Position numbers and translations under genes: made by a program
NCBI GenBank assembly: GCA_022511075.1
Contig: JAFLSE010000008.1
Coordinates: forward strand, 26,850 to 90,849
Reading direction: 5' to 3'
DNA length: 64,000 nucleotides
From: Prevotella sp.
Lineage (GTDB): Bacteria; Bacteroidota; Bacteroidia; Bacteroidales; Bacteroidaceae
In this document: piece by piece, positions 44,005 through 53,186 of the stretch
Numbering within the stretch: position 1 is the first letter of the stretch
Layout: each line of letters starts with the position of its first letter
Notes under the pieces: model-generated
The model's input: the letters and a program-made list of their open reading frames with translations, nothing else
What the model was told of the DNA's origin: nothing
The model's database searches: none

Positions 44005-44053
44005 AAATTGGCGAATTTTAGTAAAATATTTATGATTTTTACGGAAAAAAGCG

Positions 44054-44061
44054 TACCTTTG
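44054..44061 (+). promoter_or_regulatory. efp -7 box
   Basis: TACCTTTG, 52 nt upstream of the efp ATG. Its -33 partner (TATG at 44031-44034) is poor. Confidence 0.5.
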
Positions 44062-44113
44062 CAGGCGAAAAGAGAAAAATCTTAAGGTAAACATAACAAT
44101 TTTATTATCTATT

Positions 44114-44689
44114 ATGATCAATTCACAAGACATCAAGAACGGAACTTGCATCCGCATGGATGGCAAATTGTATTTCGTTGTAGAATTCCTGCACGTAAAG
44201 CCAGGAAAAGGCAACACATTCATGCGCACAAAGTTGAAGAACGTTGTTAACGGACTCGTGGTTGAAAAGCGTTTCAACATCGGCGAGAAATTGGAAGACG
44301 TGCGCGTTGAGCGTCGCCCATACCAGTATAGCTACAAAGACGGCGACGACTTCATTTTCATGAATCAGGAGACATTCGACCAAATTCCTATCGCAAAGGA
44401 ACTCGTAAACGGTATTGAATATATGAAGGAAGGCGACGAGGTTACGGTGGTAAGCGATGCTTCTACCGATACCGTGCTCTTCGCTGAAATGCCTGTCAAG
44501 ACTGTGCTCCGCATTACATACTGCGAGCCAGGTCTCAAGGGCGATACGGCAACAAATGCAACAAAGCCTGCTACCGTAGAGACAGCTATAGGCGAGGTTA
44601 CAGTGCGCGTGCCTTTGTTTATCAACGAGGGCGAACTCATTGAAGTTGACACACGCGACGGATCATACGTAAACCGCATAAAGGAATAA
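44114..44689 (+). CDS. efp: Translation elongation factor P
   Basis: A 191-aa EF-P, which rescues ribosomes stalled at polyproline. The N-terminal KOW-like domain holds the tip loop HVKPGKGNTF with the central Lys 32 that is modified in many species; modification genes are not nearby. The OB domains follow, with GEVTVRVPLFINEGELIEVDTRDGSYVNR as the family end. Its stop overlaps the glycosyltransferase start (TAATG), so the two are coupled. Confidence 0.97.
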   Translation: MINSQDIKNGTCIRMDGKLYFVVEFLHVKPGKGNTFMRTKLKNVVNGLVVEKRFNIGEKLEDVRVERRPYQYSYKDGDDFIFMNQETFDQIPIAKELVNGIEYMKEGDEVTVVSDASTDTVLFAEMPVKTVLRITYCEPGLKGDTATNATKPATVETAIGEVTVRVPLFINEGELIEVDTRDGSYVNRIKE

Positions 44690-45723
44690 TGTATTCCATA
44701 ATAGTGCCGGTATACAACCGCCCTGATGAGGTGGACGAACTGCTTGAAAGTCTGACATTGCAGACTTTCAAGCAGTTTGAGGTTATTATCGTGGAGGACG
44801 GCTCGCAGACACCTTGCCGCGAGGTGGCGGAGAAAAATAAGGACAGGCTCAATATACATTATTATTATAAGGACAATTCGGGACCGGGGCAGAGCCGCAA
44901 CTATGGTGCAGAGCGTGCTACGGGCGAATGGCTCATTGTGCTCGACAGCGACGTGGTGCTGCCCGAAGGCTATCTGCAAGCAGTGGACGACGAGTTGAAG
45001 GCAAACGCCTGCGATGCCTTCGGAGGTCCTGACAGCGCGCACCCTTCGTTTACCGACGTGCAGAAGGCAATAAGTTACTCTATGACGAGTTTCTTTACTA
45101 CGGGCGGCATTCGCGGTGGAAAGAAGAAACTCGACAAGTTCTATCCTCGCTCATTCAATATGGGCGTGCGCAGCGATGTATATCGCAAGTTGGGCGGATT
45201 CTCAAAGATGCGCTTCGGTGAGGACATTGATTTCAGCATACGTATATTCGAGGCAGGATGCACTTGCAGGCTGTTTCCTTCGGCATGGGTGTGGCACAAG
45301 CGGCGCACCGACCTGAAAAAGTTTTTCCGTCAGGTATACAATAGTGGTATTGCGCGCATCAACCTGCACAAGCGACATCCCGGCACGATGAAACTTGTCC
45401 ACCTGCTGCCGATGATTTTTACGGTGGGTGTGATTGCGCTCGTGCTTGTTTCTGCCGTGGGGCGTGCTCTTATGCACTATGACGATGTCCACCGTTGGTA
45501 TTGGCTATGCGCAGCTCCGTGGTTGCCAATAATAGCCTATTCGCTGATTATATTTGCCGACAGCAGTTGGCAGAACAAGAGCGTGAAGATAGGCGCGTTG
45601 AGTGTCTGCGCAGCATTCGTGCAGCTTATGGGCTACGGTTTTGGCTTCATTGAGGCATGGTGGAAACGCTGCGTGCTCGGCAAGGACGAATTTCAGGCAT
45701 TCGAAAAAACATTCTACAAATAG
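44689..45723 (+). CDS. Glycosyltransferase family 2, membrane-associated
   Basis: A 344-aa GT-A type glycosyltransferase. The nucleotide-sugar fold opens with YSIIVPVYNRPDEVDELLESL; the metal-binding DxD is LDSDVVLP; FGGPDSAHPSF and GGFSKMRFGEDIDFSIRI are further GT2 blocks. About three hydrophobic segments at the C-terminus (from about 240) anchor it in the inner membrane. The acceptor is unknown; polysaccharide or lipid glycosylation is likely. It overlaps efp by 1 nt and abuts radC with no gap. Confidence 0.93.
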   Translation: MYSIIVPVYNRPDEVDELLESLTLQTFKQFEVIIVEDGSQTPCREVAEKNKDRLNIHYYYKDNSGPGQSRNYGAERATGEWLIVLDSDVVLPEGYLQAVDDELKANACDAFGGPDSAHPSFTDVQKAISYSMTSFFTTGGIRGGKKKLDKFYPRSFNMGVRSDVYRKLGGFSKMRFGEDIDFSIRIFEAGCTCRLFPSAWVWHKRRTDLKKFFRQVYNSGIARINLHKRHPGTMKLVHLLPMIFTVGVIALVLVSAVGRALMHYDDVHRWYWLCAAPWLPIIAYSLIIFADSSWQNKSVKIGALSVCAAFVQLMGYGFGFIEAWWKRCVLGKDEFQAFEKTFYK

Positions 45724-46416
45724 ATGAAAAAGCTGAGTATCAACCAGTGGGCAGAAGAGGACCGGCCTCGCGAGAAACTCATGCGTCTCGGTGCACGTGA
45801 ACTGAGCAATGCCGAACTTCTTGCAATAATCATAGGCAGCGGCTCTGCCGACGAGAGTGCCGTGGAACTTATGCAACGCCTACTTGCCGACTGCGGAAAC
45901 AACCTGAACACGCTCGGCAAGATGTCGATACGTCAGCTTACCGACGCGCGCTACAAAGGACTTGGAACGGCAAAGGCTGTTGCCCTGCTTGCCGTATGCG
46001 AACTGGGAAAGCGTCGTGCCGCAATGCAGCCCGAAGAGCGCCCTACCCTGAATACCGCCCGTGCCATTTACGACCTTATGCACCCAAAGCTGCAAGACCT
46101 CGATAATGAGGAGGCCTGGCTGGTGCTGATGAATCATGCATATAAGCTAATAAAGGTCGTTCCCATAAGTCGTGGAGGCATCACCGAGACTGCCGTCGAC
46201 GTGCGTATCATCTTGCGCGAAGCCCTTATTAGCAATGCCACCGTACTGGCGCTTGTACACAATCACCCAAGCGGCAGTCCTTCTCCCAGCAGCCACGACG
46301 ACCGCCTCACTCAACACGTAAAGAAAGCCTGCGACACCATGCGCCTGCACTTTGCCGACCATGTGATAATCACCGACGGCGATTATTTCTCCTATAACGA
46401 AAACGGCAAGATTTGA
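45724..46416 (+). CDS. radC: RadC family JAB/MPN-domain protein
   Basis: A 230-aa protein with an N-terminal helix-hairpin-helix-type region (about 1-100, RLGARELSNAELLAIIIGSGS; QLTDARYKGLGTAKAVALLA) and a C-terminal JAMM metalloprotease-like domain with the metal motif LVHNHPSGSPSPSSHDD. Once called a DNA repair protein; the true role is unclear. The ATG follows the glycosyltransferase stop directly. A new promoter lies between it and the next gene. Confidence 0.95.
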   Translation: MKKLSINQWAEEDRPREKLMRLGARELSNAELLAIIIGSGSADESAVELMQRLLADCGNNLNTLGKMSIRQLTDARYKGLGTAKAVALLAVCELGKRRAAMQPEERPTLNTARAIYDLMHPKLQDLDNEEAWLVLMNHAYKLIKVVPISRGGITETAVDVRIILREALISNATVLALVHNHPSGSPSPSSHDDRLTQHVKKACDTMRLHFADHVIITDGDYFSYNENGKI

Positions 46417-46488
46417 TTCGTCTTTTTTCGGCAAAAAGAAAGGAAAACTGCATATTTTTTCAAAGAACACAGATTTTTTACGATTTCT

Positions 46489-46520
46489 TTTGTCGATTTG
46501 TTTTATTTTCATTACCTTTG
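46489..46520 (+). promoter_or_regulatory. Promoter of the two-gene envelope module
   Basis: TTTG (46489-46492), 20-nt spacer, TACCTTTG (46513-46520), about 60 nt upstream of the ATG at 46579. Confidence 0.75.
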
Positions 46521-46578
46521 CAATCGGAATCTCTATTCCTTATATGATAGGGCGGAGATGATTTTGATATATATGTAA

Positions 46579-47103
46579 ATGGAAGAACAGAAGAACAGAA
46601 GAAGTCTTTGGAGTGCATTCTTGATGTTTTTTGCACTTATAATAGCAATAGTAGGAATCGTTGCCTGCATTGCCCTCTTTGTTCTTCCCCAAAACATAAA
46701 ATCGGAAAATTCAGCAGATAACGAACTTACAGAAGAAGTTTTCTCCAAAGTAACACAAGAGCAACTTGACAGTCCTGACGTAACTATTGAGGAGGTGGTG
46801 TTCTTTGAAAAATCATATAACGAGACCCACAGCGCAGAAAGCCGCGACCAAAAGATTTTAGACAGGATATTTGCCTTGAAGCATATCTTATTGGGGGCGC
46901 TTATGTCAGAAACACATAACAGAGAAGGATTCATAAATATCTGCACCATACACGCTGGAGAATTCTCTCCGCAACAGCAGGAAATCATCGACTGGTATTT
47001 GGGACTCAACGAAGCCCAACAGGAGCAATGGGAAAAGTGCCAAAGGGTAACCAACCTATCTGAATTTAAGGACGCAGTAAAGAAACAAAACAATATAAAA
47101 TAG
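46579..47103 (+). CDS. Unrecognised single-pass membrane protein
   Basis: A 174-aa protein that I do not recognise. A basic N-terminus (MEEQKNRR) is followed by one transmembrane helix (LMFFALIIAIVGIVACIALFVL, about 14-35). The remaining about 135 residues, predicted outside the membrane, are acidic and helical (DNELTEEVFSKVTQEQLDS; WYLGLNEAQQEQWEKCQRV). It lies 7 nt before the lipoprotein gene, so the pair is probably co-transcribed from its own promoter. No catalytic motif is visible. Confidence 0.75.
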   Translation: MEEQKNRRSLWSAFLMFFALIIAIVGIVACIALFVLPQNIKSENSADNELTEEVFSKVTQEQLDSPDVTIEEVVFFEKSYNETHSAESRDQKILDRIFALKHILLGALMSETHNREGFINICTIHAGEFSPQQQEIIDWYLGLNEAQQEQWEKCQRVTNLSEFKDAVKKQNNIK

Positions 47104-47110
47104 CAATTTT

Positions 47111-47989
47111 ATGAAACACTCATTTCAATTCTTGGCAATAGGTGCCGTTTTTCTCACAATGTTTTCATGTGGCAATGAAAGTAGCAAGACTGTAGAAAGT
47201 GAAAGAGACTCATTAAAGACTATTACAGCCCAACAACAAACAATACTTGACGACATGACTTCGGCTATGGCAAGCATCTCAAAGAGTCTTGATTCCATCG
47301 CTTTGCAGGAGAAAATGATTATCAACGGTGTGGATGAAGCTGGAGTGCCTCTGAGCAAAAAGAACCTTAAGTCAAGACTTGAAACCTTGTCGGAGATAGT
47401 AAAAGGACAGCGTTCAAAGCTCGGGGCAATGGAAAAATCGTTGGGACATGACAATCCTGCCGTAAAGGAACTTCAATCTATCATTTCATATATAAACACA
47501 TCGCTCGAACAAAAAGAAGATGAGATAGAGAAGATTAAGGCGGAAGTGGACTCAAAAGATTTCAGCATAGCAAGCCTGAATTCACGTGTTTCTTCACTCA
47601 ACAAAACCGTTGCCTCTGTACAGCAAGAAAACGAAGCGCAACGTGAGCAGATGAAGCAGCAAAATGCCCAATACCAAGCATCTATCAACGAGGTGTTCTA
47701 TGTTATAGGCACAAAAGACCAGTTGGTAGAGAGTGGTGTTCTGTCTTCATCGGGAGCGCTTTTCTCGAAGGCAACTATCAACTTTGCCTCGATAAACAAA
47801 TCGGCTCTTACAAAAGCTGACAAGAGGACATTGAAGACCATCAAGATTAATGGCAAGTCGCCAAAGATCTTGAGCGAAGAGCCCAAAGGGTCTTATACTC
47901 TCGACAAAGATAAAAATGTGCTCACAATAACTGACGCCGAAAAGTTCTGGAGCACTAACAACAAGATTCTGGTAATACAGATTAAATAG
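47111..47989 (+). CDS. Unrecognised coiled-coil lipoprotein
   Basis: A 292-aa lipoprotein with signal peptide ending in FSC (Cys about 20) followed by GNESS. Residues about 28-200 are strongly heptad-like, including KEDEIEKIKAEVDSKDFSIASLNSRVSSLNKT, interpretable as a long coiled coil. The C-terminal about 90 residues form a compact beta-like domain (FYVIGTKDQLVESGVLSSSG...ILVIQIK). The FYVIGTKDEL-type phrase is seen in several Bacteroidetes lipoproteins of unknown function. It pairs with the preceding membrane protein; a hairpin (48025-48066) follows. Confidence 0.78.
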   Translation: MKHSFQFLAIGAVFLTMFSCGNESSKTVESERDSLKTITAQQQTILDDMTSAMASISKSLDSIALQEKMIINGVDEAGVPLSKKNLKSRLETLSEIVKGQRSKLGAMEKSLGHDNPAVKELQSIISYINTSLEQKEDEIEKIKAEVDSKDFSIASLNSRVSSLNKTVASVQQENEAQREQMKQQNAQYQASINEVFYVIGTKDQLVESGVLSSSGALFSKATINFASINKSALTKADKRTLKTIKINGKSPKILSEEPKGSYTLDKDKNVLTITDAEKFWSTNNKILVIQIK

Positions 47990-48024
47990 GTTTCGGCTCT
48001 TTTATTGTAAAAAGCAATCTTTTA

Positions 48025-48066
48025 TTTCCATAAACTCATCATTTCCAAACGATGGGTTTATGGAAA
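48025..48066 (+). terminator. Hairpin after the coiled-coil lipoprotein gene
   Basis: TTTCCATAAACTCATC pairs with GATGGGTTTATGGAAA (16 bp, one G-T) across a 10-nt loop, followed by TATTATTAG. The T-run is weak. Confidence 0.6.
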
Positions 48067-48146
48067 TATTATTAGGGATAATATATTCTGTCAATTTAAT
48101 TTGTTTGTTATATGACACGTTTTAAAAAGAACGTGATACATTTTCT

Positions 48147-48178
48147 TTTCATATTGTAAAAAACATTTTGTAAATTTG
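48147..48178 (+). promoter_or_regulatory. Promoter of the GH31-GH95 unit
   Basis: TTTC (48147-48150), 20-nt spacer, TAAATTTG (48171-48178), 36 nt before the GH31 ATG. Confidence 0.6.
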
Positions 48179-48213
48179 CAGACGTAAAAATAGATAAATA
48201 ATTTTTGAGACGT

Positions 48214-50577
48214 ATGAATAGGAAGTTGACATTGGTTGTGATGTTGTTATGTGTGGCTATGACGACGGTGGCACAAAGTGTAATGCAGGTAGAAGCTGGA
48301 CAATTGCAAGTGAAAGTGGAGTTTTACACGCCAGACATAGTGCATATAGTGAAAGCACCGGCAAACCATAAGTATGTTAAAGAGGGATTGGTGGTGATTG
48401 CAAAGCCACAGGTAGTAGAGGTAAGACGTAAAGGAAACACTATATCAAGCGACTTGCTGACTGTTAATGTAGATACGAAGCATGGAAACATAACCTTTTC
48501 AGACAGCAAAGGACGAGTGTTGCTTTGTGAGAAGGGTGTCAACTTTGAACCTGTGAAAGCAAACGCAGAGGCTGGGGCATATAAGGTAACCCAGGCATTT
48601 GCACTTGACAAGGAAGAGGGTATATATGGATTGGGCACGATACAAGATGGCAGGCTGAACCGCCGTGGTACACACATATTAATGGAGCAGTCGAACTTGC
48701 AGGATTTTCAGAATGTGATACAATCGATAAAAGGATGGGGACTTTTCTGGGATAATTATTCACCTACACAGTTTGACGATGATGCTCAAGGAATGAGATT
48801 TGTCTCGCAGGTGGCTGATTGTGTGGACTACTACTTTATGTTGGGTGGAACTGCTGACGGGGTGGTGGCTAAAATGCGCCATTTGTCGGGCGATGTGCCG
48901 ATGTTTCCGTTGTGGACTTATGGCTATTGGCAGTCTAAAGAGCGATACAAGACGGCAAAGGAGACGCTTGGTATTGTGGAGGAATATCGGCGCAGGCATG
49001 TGCCGTTGGACGGAATAATACAGGACTGGCAGTATTGGGGAAACAACTACCTATGGAATGCCATGGATTTTTTGAGCGAAGACTTTACTGAAGGTAAACG
49101 GATGATAGACAAGGTACACGAAATGAATGCCCATTTTATGATTTCCATTTGGGCAAGTTTCGGACCAATGACCAAGGCATACAAACAACTTGACGAAAAA
49201 GGATTGCTTTTTGATTTTGAGACATGGCCGCAAAGCGGACTGTCTCACATCTGGCCGCCTCGAAAGGATTATCCGTCAGGAGTGCGCGTCTATGATGCTT
49301 TCAGTCAGGAGGCACGCGATATTTATTGGCAGAATCTGAAAAATCTACATAGTTATGGGGTGGACGCATGGTGGATGGATTCCACAGACCCCGATTGTTT
49401 CTATCCAACAGAAGAAGACTATAATCATAAAGCAGGCATAAACGGTACTTGGCGCTCGTTGCGTAACGCCTTTCCGCTGGAAACGGTAAAGGGAGTCTAT
49501 TCAGCCCAACGCAAGGAAACGGATAATAAACGAGTATTCATAATGACACGCTCTGCCTTTGCCGGGCAGCAGCACTATGGCTCTAATATGTGGAGTGGTG
49601 ATATTGCGTCGTCCTGGGATATGCTACGCAAACAAGTGCCTGCGGGACTTAATTTCTCGCTTACGGGCAATCCTAATTTCAATACAGATATAGGAGGTTT
49701 CTTCTGTAATGCTTACAACACTAAAGGTGCTGGCTCTGCTCCAAAGAATCCGCAGTATCAGGAATTGTATGTGAGATGGTTGCAGTATGGATTGTTCTGT
49801 CCTGTGTTTCGAAGCCACGGGGCGGATGCGCCTCGTGAAATATGGCAGTTTGGCGAGAAAGGAGAGCCTGTATACGATGCAATAGAACAGATGATACGAC
49901 TTCGTTATCGTCTCATTCCTTATTTGTACAGCACAGCCTGGCAAGTAACAAGCAACAATGATAGTTATCTGCGTGCGTTGTTCTGCGATTTTGCCAAGGA
50001 CAAGCAAGTATGGGATATGACCGACGAATTTATGTTTGGTCGTGAAATACTTGCAACTCCGATAGTAGAAGCGCAATATACAGAAGAGGAAATAACAAAA
50101 GAAGACATAGAAGTTGACTTTACGACAGAAAAGACTGCAACAAAATATTTGCCCAAGGGTGCAGACTGGTATGACTTTTGGAATAACAAGAAGTATCGTG
50201 GCGGACAAAAGGTGACGTTGCAGACTTCACTAAATCGGGTTCCAATGTTTGTACGTGCCGGCAGCATTCTGCCATTAGGAGAAGAAATGGAGTATGTGGG
50301 ACAGAAAGTTTCGAATAACCTTGAAATACGCATATATCCCGGAGCAGACGGTTCGTTTACTCTTTACGAAGACGAGGGTGACAACTATAACTATGAGCGT
50401 GGTGTATATGCTGTTATTCCGTTTAATTGGGATGATGCCCGACGCGTGCTGACCATCGGCGAAAGGAAAGGCACATATCCTGGTATGCTGATGGCAAGAA
50501 CATTTATAATAGTATTGCCTGATGGCAGCACAAAAGCAGTTGAGTATTCCGGGAGCGAGTTAAAGGTAAAACTATAA
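48214..50577 (+). CDS. GH31 family alpha-glycosidase (probable alpha-xylosidase or alpha-glucosidase)
   Basis: A 787-aa secreted (alpha/beta)8 glycosidase from the ATG at 48214 (the track uses an upstream TTG). Signal peptide NRKLTLVVMLLCVAMTTVAQ. The N-terminal beta sandwich (about 25-215) is followed by the catalytic barrel with nucleophile Asp in WWMDSTDPDCF and acid/base Asp in WSGDIASSWDML; TDIGGFFCNAYN and FRSHGADAPREIW are family blocks. The C-terminal beta domains include a DUF5110-like end (LYEDEGDNYNYERG). With GH95 and GH43 alongside, removal of alpha-xylose from xyloglucan oligosaccharides is the likely role; specificity cannot be proved by eye. Confidence 0.93.
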   Translation: MNRKLTLVVMLLCVAMTTVAQSVMQVEAGQLQVKVEFYTPDIVHIVKAPANHKYVKEGLVVIAKPQVVEVRRKGNTISSDLLTVNVDTKHGNITFSDSKGRVLLCEKGVNFEPVKANAEAGAYKVTQAFALDKEEGIYGLGTIQDGRLNRRGTHILMEQSNLQDFQNVIQSIKGWGLFWDNYSPTQFDDDAQGMRFVSQVADCVDYYFMLGGTADGVVAKMRHLSGDVPMFPLWTYGYWQSKERYKTAKETLGIVEEYRRRHVPLDGIIQDWQYWGNNYLWNAMDFLSEDFTEGKRMIDKVHEMNAHFMISIWASFGPMTKAYKQLDEKGLLFDFETWPQSGLSHIWPPRKDYPSGVRVYDAFSQEARDIYWQNLKNLHSYGVDAWWMDSTDPDCFYPTEEDYNHKAGINGTWRSLRNAFPLETVKGVYSAQRKETDNKRVFIMTRSAFAGQQHYGSNMWSGDIASSWDMLRKQVPAGLNFSLTGNPNFNTDIGGFFCNAYNTKGAGSAPKNPQYQELYVRWLQYGLFCPVFRSHGADAPREIWQFGEKGEPVYDAIEQMIRLRYRLIPYLYSTAWQVTSNNDSYLRALFCDFAKDKQVWDMTDEFMFGREILATPIVEAQYTEEEITKEDIEVDFTTEKTATKYLPKGADWYDFWNNKKYRGGQKVTLQTSLNRVPMFVRAGSILPLGEEMEYVGQKVSNNLEIRIYPGADGSFTLYEDEGDNYNYERGVYAVIPFNWDDARRVLTIGERKGTYPGMLMARTFIIVLPDGSTKAVEYSGSELKVKL

Positions 50578-50602
50578 ACATTGATATGACAATCACAATG
50601 CA

Positions 50603-53041
50603 ATGAAGAAAATAATAATAGCATGTCTTGCCTGGCTGGCGATGACGGCAACGGCACAGGAACACAAACTATGGTATGGCAGTCCTGCAACACATTGGTT
50701 AGAGGCATTGCCTGTGGGCAATTCTCATATTGGAGCAATGGTATATGGCGGTACAGCCGTTGAGGAAATACAGTTGAACGAAGAGACTTTCTGGTCGGGT
50801 TCTCCTTACAATAACAACAGTCTGGAGGCAAGGGAGCGTTTGGACGAAGTGCGCAATCTCATTTTTGAGGATAAGGAAAAAGAGGCGCATGCATTGCTTG
50901 ACAAGCATTTTGTGAAAGGTCCACACGGTATGCGCTACCTGCCATTAGGGAGTTTGAAACTATCATTTGATAATGTATCTTCCGTTTCCGACTATCGTCG
51001 TGAATTGAATCTCGGTAATGCTTTGGCTGTCACACGGTATACGGCTAATGGTGTAACCTATGAACGTACGGTCTTTGCCTCGCAGGCCGATAATGCTGTA
51101 ATAGTCCGTATCACGGCAAGCAAGAAAGGCGCACTTAATTTCAACATTGCCTATGACTGCCCTTTGAAATCAGAGCAGAGAGTGAGCGGTAGGCAGTTGA
51201 TAGCTACTGTACACAATGTTGAGCAGGAGGGTATTCCTGGAGCATTGACAGCAGAATGCCGTGTGCAGGTGTCAGCCGACGGTAAAGTTATCGAAAATGC
51301 AAATGGCATCAATGTTGCCAAAGCCACCACAGCTACGCTCTATATTGTTGCTGCAACAAACTATGTCAATTATCACGATGTAAGCGGCAATCCAACAAGC
51401 AGTAATATCAAATCACTTGTTGCTATGCAAGGCAAGTCGTACGGACAGTTGCTTGATGCACATATTAAGAAATATCGTGAACAATACGACCGTGTGACGC
51501 TCTCGCTACCGAAGACGGCAGCTTCCGAATTAGAGACCGATAAACGTTTGGCAGCATTTGCAGACGGAAAGGATATGGATATGGTGTCGCTGATGATGCA
51601 GTATGGGCGCTACTTGCTGATTTCATCATCGCAGCCAGGCGGACAACCAGCCAACCTGCAGGGTGTGTGGAACGATAAGATGAACGCACCATGGGACTCA
51701 AAATACACCATAAACATAAATGCCGAAATGAACTATTGGCCTGCCCTTGTGGGTAATCTCACAGAGACGCAGCAACCTTTGTTCTGCATGATTCGCGACT
51801 TGAGCGAGACAGGTGCTGTTACAGCACGGCAGATGTATGGCTGCGATGGTTGGGTGGCTCACCACAATACTGACCTTTGGCGCATTGCAGGACCTGTGGA
51901 CGGCACAACTTGGGGAATGTTTCCAACTGGTGGTGCGTGGCTTACTACGCATATATGGCAGCACTATCTCTTTACAGGTGACAAGAAGTTCCTTTCCGAC
52001 AACTATGATGTAATGAAAGGAGCGGCAGACTTCTTGCTTACCTATATGCAAGAGCATCCCCGATATGGCTGGCTTATGACTGTGCCCACGGTGTCGCCTG
52101 AGCACGGACCGCAGGGCAAGGGAACCACTGTAACAGCAGGCTCCACAATGGATAACCAGATTGTTTTTGACGTATTAAGTAATGTGTTGCAGGCGGCACA
52201 TACGCTTAGCAAGGACGATGCCTCGCTTGCCGCATTCCGTACAGCCCTTGCCAAGTTGCCTCCTATGCAGATAGGTAGATACGGACAGTTGCAGGAATGG
52301 CTGATAGATGCTGATGACCCGAAAGATGAGCATCGTCACATCTCTCATCTATATGGACTTTATCCTTCGAACCAGATTTCTCCCTATTGCCACCCGGAAC
52401 TGTTCACGGCAGCAGCAAATACACTGCGTCAGCGCGGCGATATGGCTACGGGGTGGAGTCTTGGATGGAAAATAAACTTTTGGGCGCGTATGCTCGACGG
52501 TAACCACGCTTTCCAAATAATTTGCAATATGCTTCACTTGCTGCCTGATGACGGCAAAGTAAAAGACTATCCCAACGGTCGTACTTACCCCAACCTTTTC
52601 GATGCACATCCTCCTTTCCAGATTGACGGTAATTTCGGCTGTGCTGCCGGTGTATGCGAAATGCTTTTGCAGAGCCATGACGGAGCTGTGCACTTGTTGC
52701 CTGCCCTGCCTGATGTTTGGGCAGAGGGTGAGGTAAAGGGATTGTTAGCGCGTGGAGGCTTTACGGTGGATATGGCTTGGAGTGGCGGCATATTGAGGCA
52801 AACAACAATCAAGTCATCCGTTGGCGGAACGCTCCGCTTGCGCTCCTATGTGCCACTGAAAGGTGATGGACTGAAGTTAGCCGAAGGCGAATGCCCCAAT
52901 CTCTTGCTGGCTTCTGCCAACATAAAACAACCATTGAAGTCTGCGGAACTTGATACCTTCGACCTTTTACCTGTTCGCAAAGTATATGAATATGATATAG
53001 AAACTAAGGCTGGACAGACTTATATTTTCACATCGTATTAA
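50603..53041 (+). CDS. GH95 family alpha-L-fucosidase/alpha-L-galactosidase
   Basis: An 812-aa secreted enzyme (signal peptide [18 protein letters not shown]). GH95 members act by inversion on alpha-1,2-linked L-fucose or L-galactose. Blocks are [28 protein letters not shown] at the mature start, [11 protein letters not shown], the Asn pair in [23 protein letters not shown] with a candidate acid Glu, [19 protein letters not shown] and [14 protein letters not shown] with the conserved Asp. It lies 25 nt after GH31 in one unit, and the L-fucose it would release matches the fucose operon at 27.6-34.3 kb. Confidence 0.95.
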   Translation: MKKIIIACLAWLAMTATAQEHKLWYGSPATHWLEALPVGNSHIGAMVYGGTAVEEIQLNEETFWSGSPYNNNSLEARERLDEVRNLIFEDKEKEAHALLDKHFVKGPHGMRYLPLGSLKLSFDNVSSVSDYRRELNLGNALAVTRYTANGVTYERTVFASQADNAVIVRITASKKGALNFNIAYDCPLKSEQRVSGRQLIATVHNVEQEGIPGALTAECRVQVSADGKVIENANGINVAKATTATLYIVAATNYVNYHDVSGNPTSSNIKSLVAMQGKSYGQLLDAHIKKYREQYDRVTLSLPKTAASELETDKRLAAFADGKDMDMVSLMMQYGRYLLISSSQPGGQPANLQGVWNDKMNAPWDSKYTININAEMNYWPALVGNLTETQQPLFCMIRDLSETGAVTARQMYGCDGWVAHHNTDLWRIAGPVDGTTWGMFPTGGAWLTTHIWQHYLFTGDKKFLSDNYDVMKGAADFLLTYMQEHPRYGWLMTVPTVSPEHGPQGKGTTVTAGSTMDNQIVFDVLSNVLQAAHTLSKDDASLAAFRTALAKLPPMQIGRYGQLQEWLIDADDPKDEHRHISHLYGLYPSNQISPYCHPELFTAAANTLRQRGDMATGWSLGWKINFWARMLDGNHAFQIICNMLHLLPDDGKVKDYPNGRTYPNLFDAHPPFQIDGNFGCAAGVCEMLLQSHDGAVHLLPALPDVWAEGEVKGLLARGGFTVDMAWSGGILRQTTIKSSVGGTLRLRSYVPLKGDGLKLAEGECPNLLLASANIKQPLKSAELDTFDLLPVRKVYEYDIETKAGQTYIFTSY

Positions 53042-53081
53042 TAAAAAACGTTTTATTATTTTACAAAAAGACAATTTCTCT

Positions 53082-53121
53082 GGCGGTTGTTACATAAGCA
53101 AATATTTCTGTAACAACCGCC
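53082..53121 (+). terminator. Strong hairpin between GH95 and GH43 genes
   Basis: A perfect 13-bp inverted repeat GGCGGTTGTTACA/TGTAACAACCGCC with a 14-nt loop, about 40 nt after GH95. It lacks a clear T-run and directly abuts the GH43 -33 box, so it could also be an operator. Confidence 0.6.
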
Positions 53122-53122
53122 T

Positions 53123-53154
53123 GTTGTAATTATGAAAGATTATTTTTAACTTTG
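53123..53154 (+). promoter_or_regulatory. GH43 promoter
   Basis: GTTG (53123-53126), 20-nt spacer, TAACTTTG (53147-53154), 32 nt before the ATG. Confidence 0.65.
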
Positions 53155-53186
53155 CATTCGTAAAACAAACCGAACTTTAAATTTTG

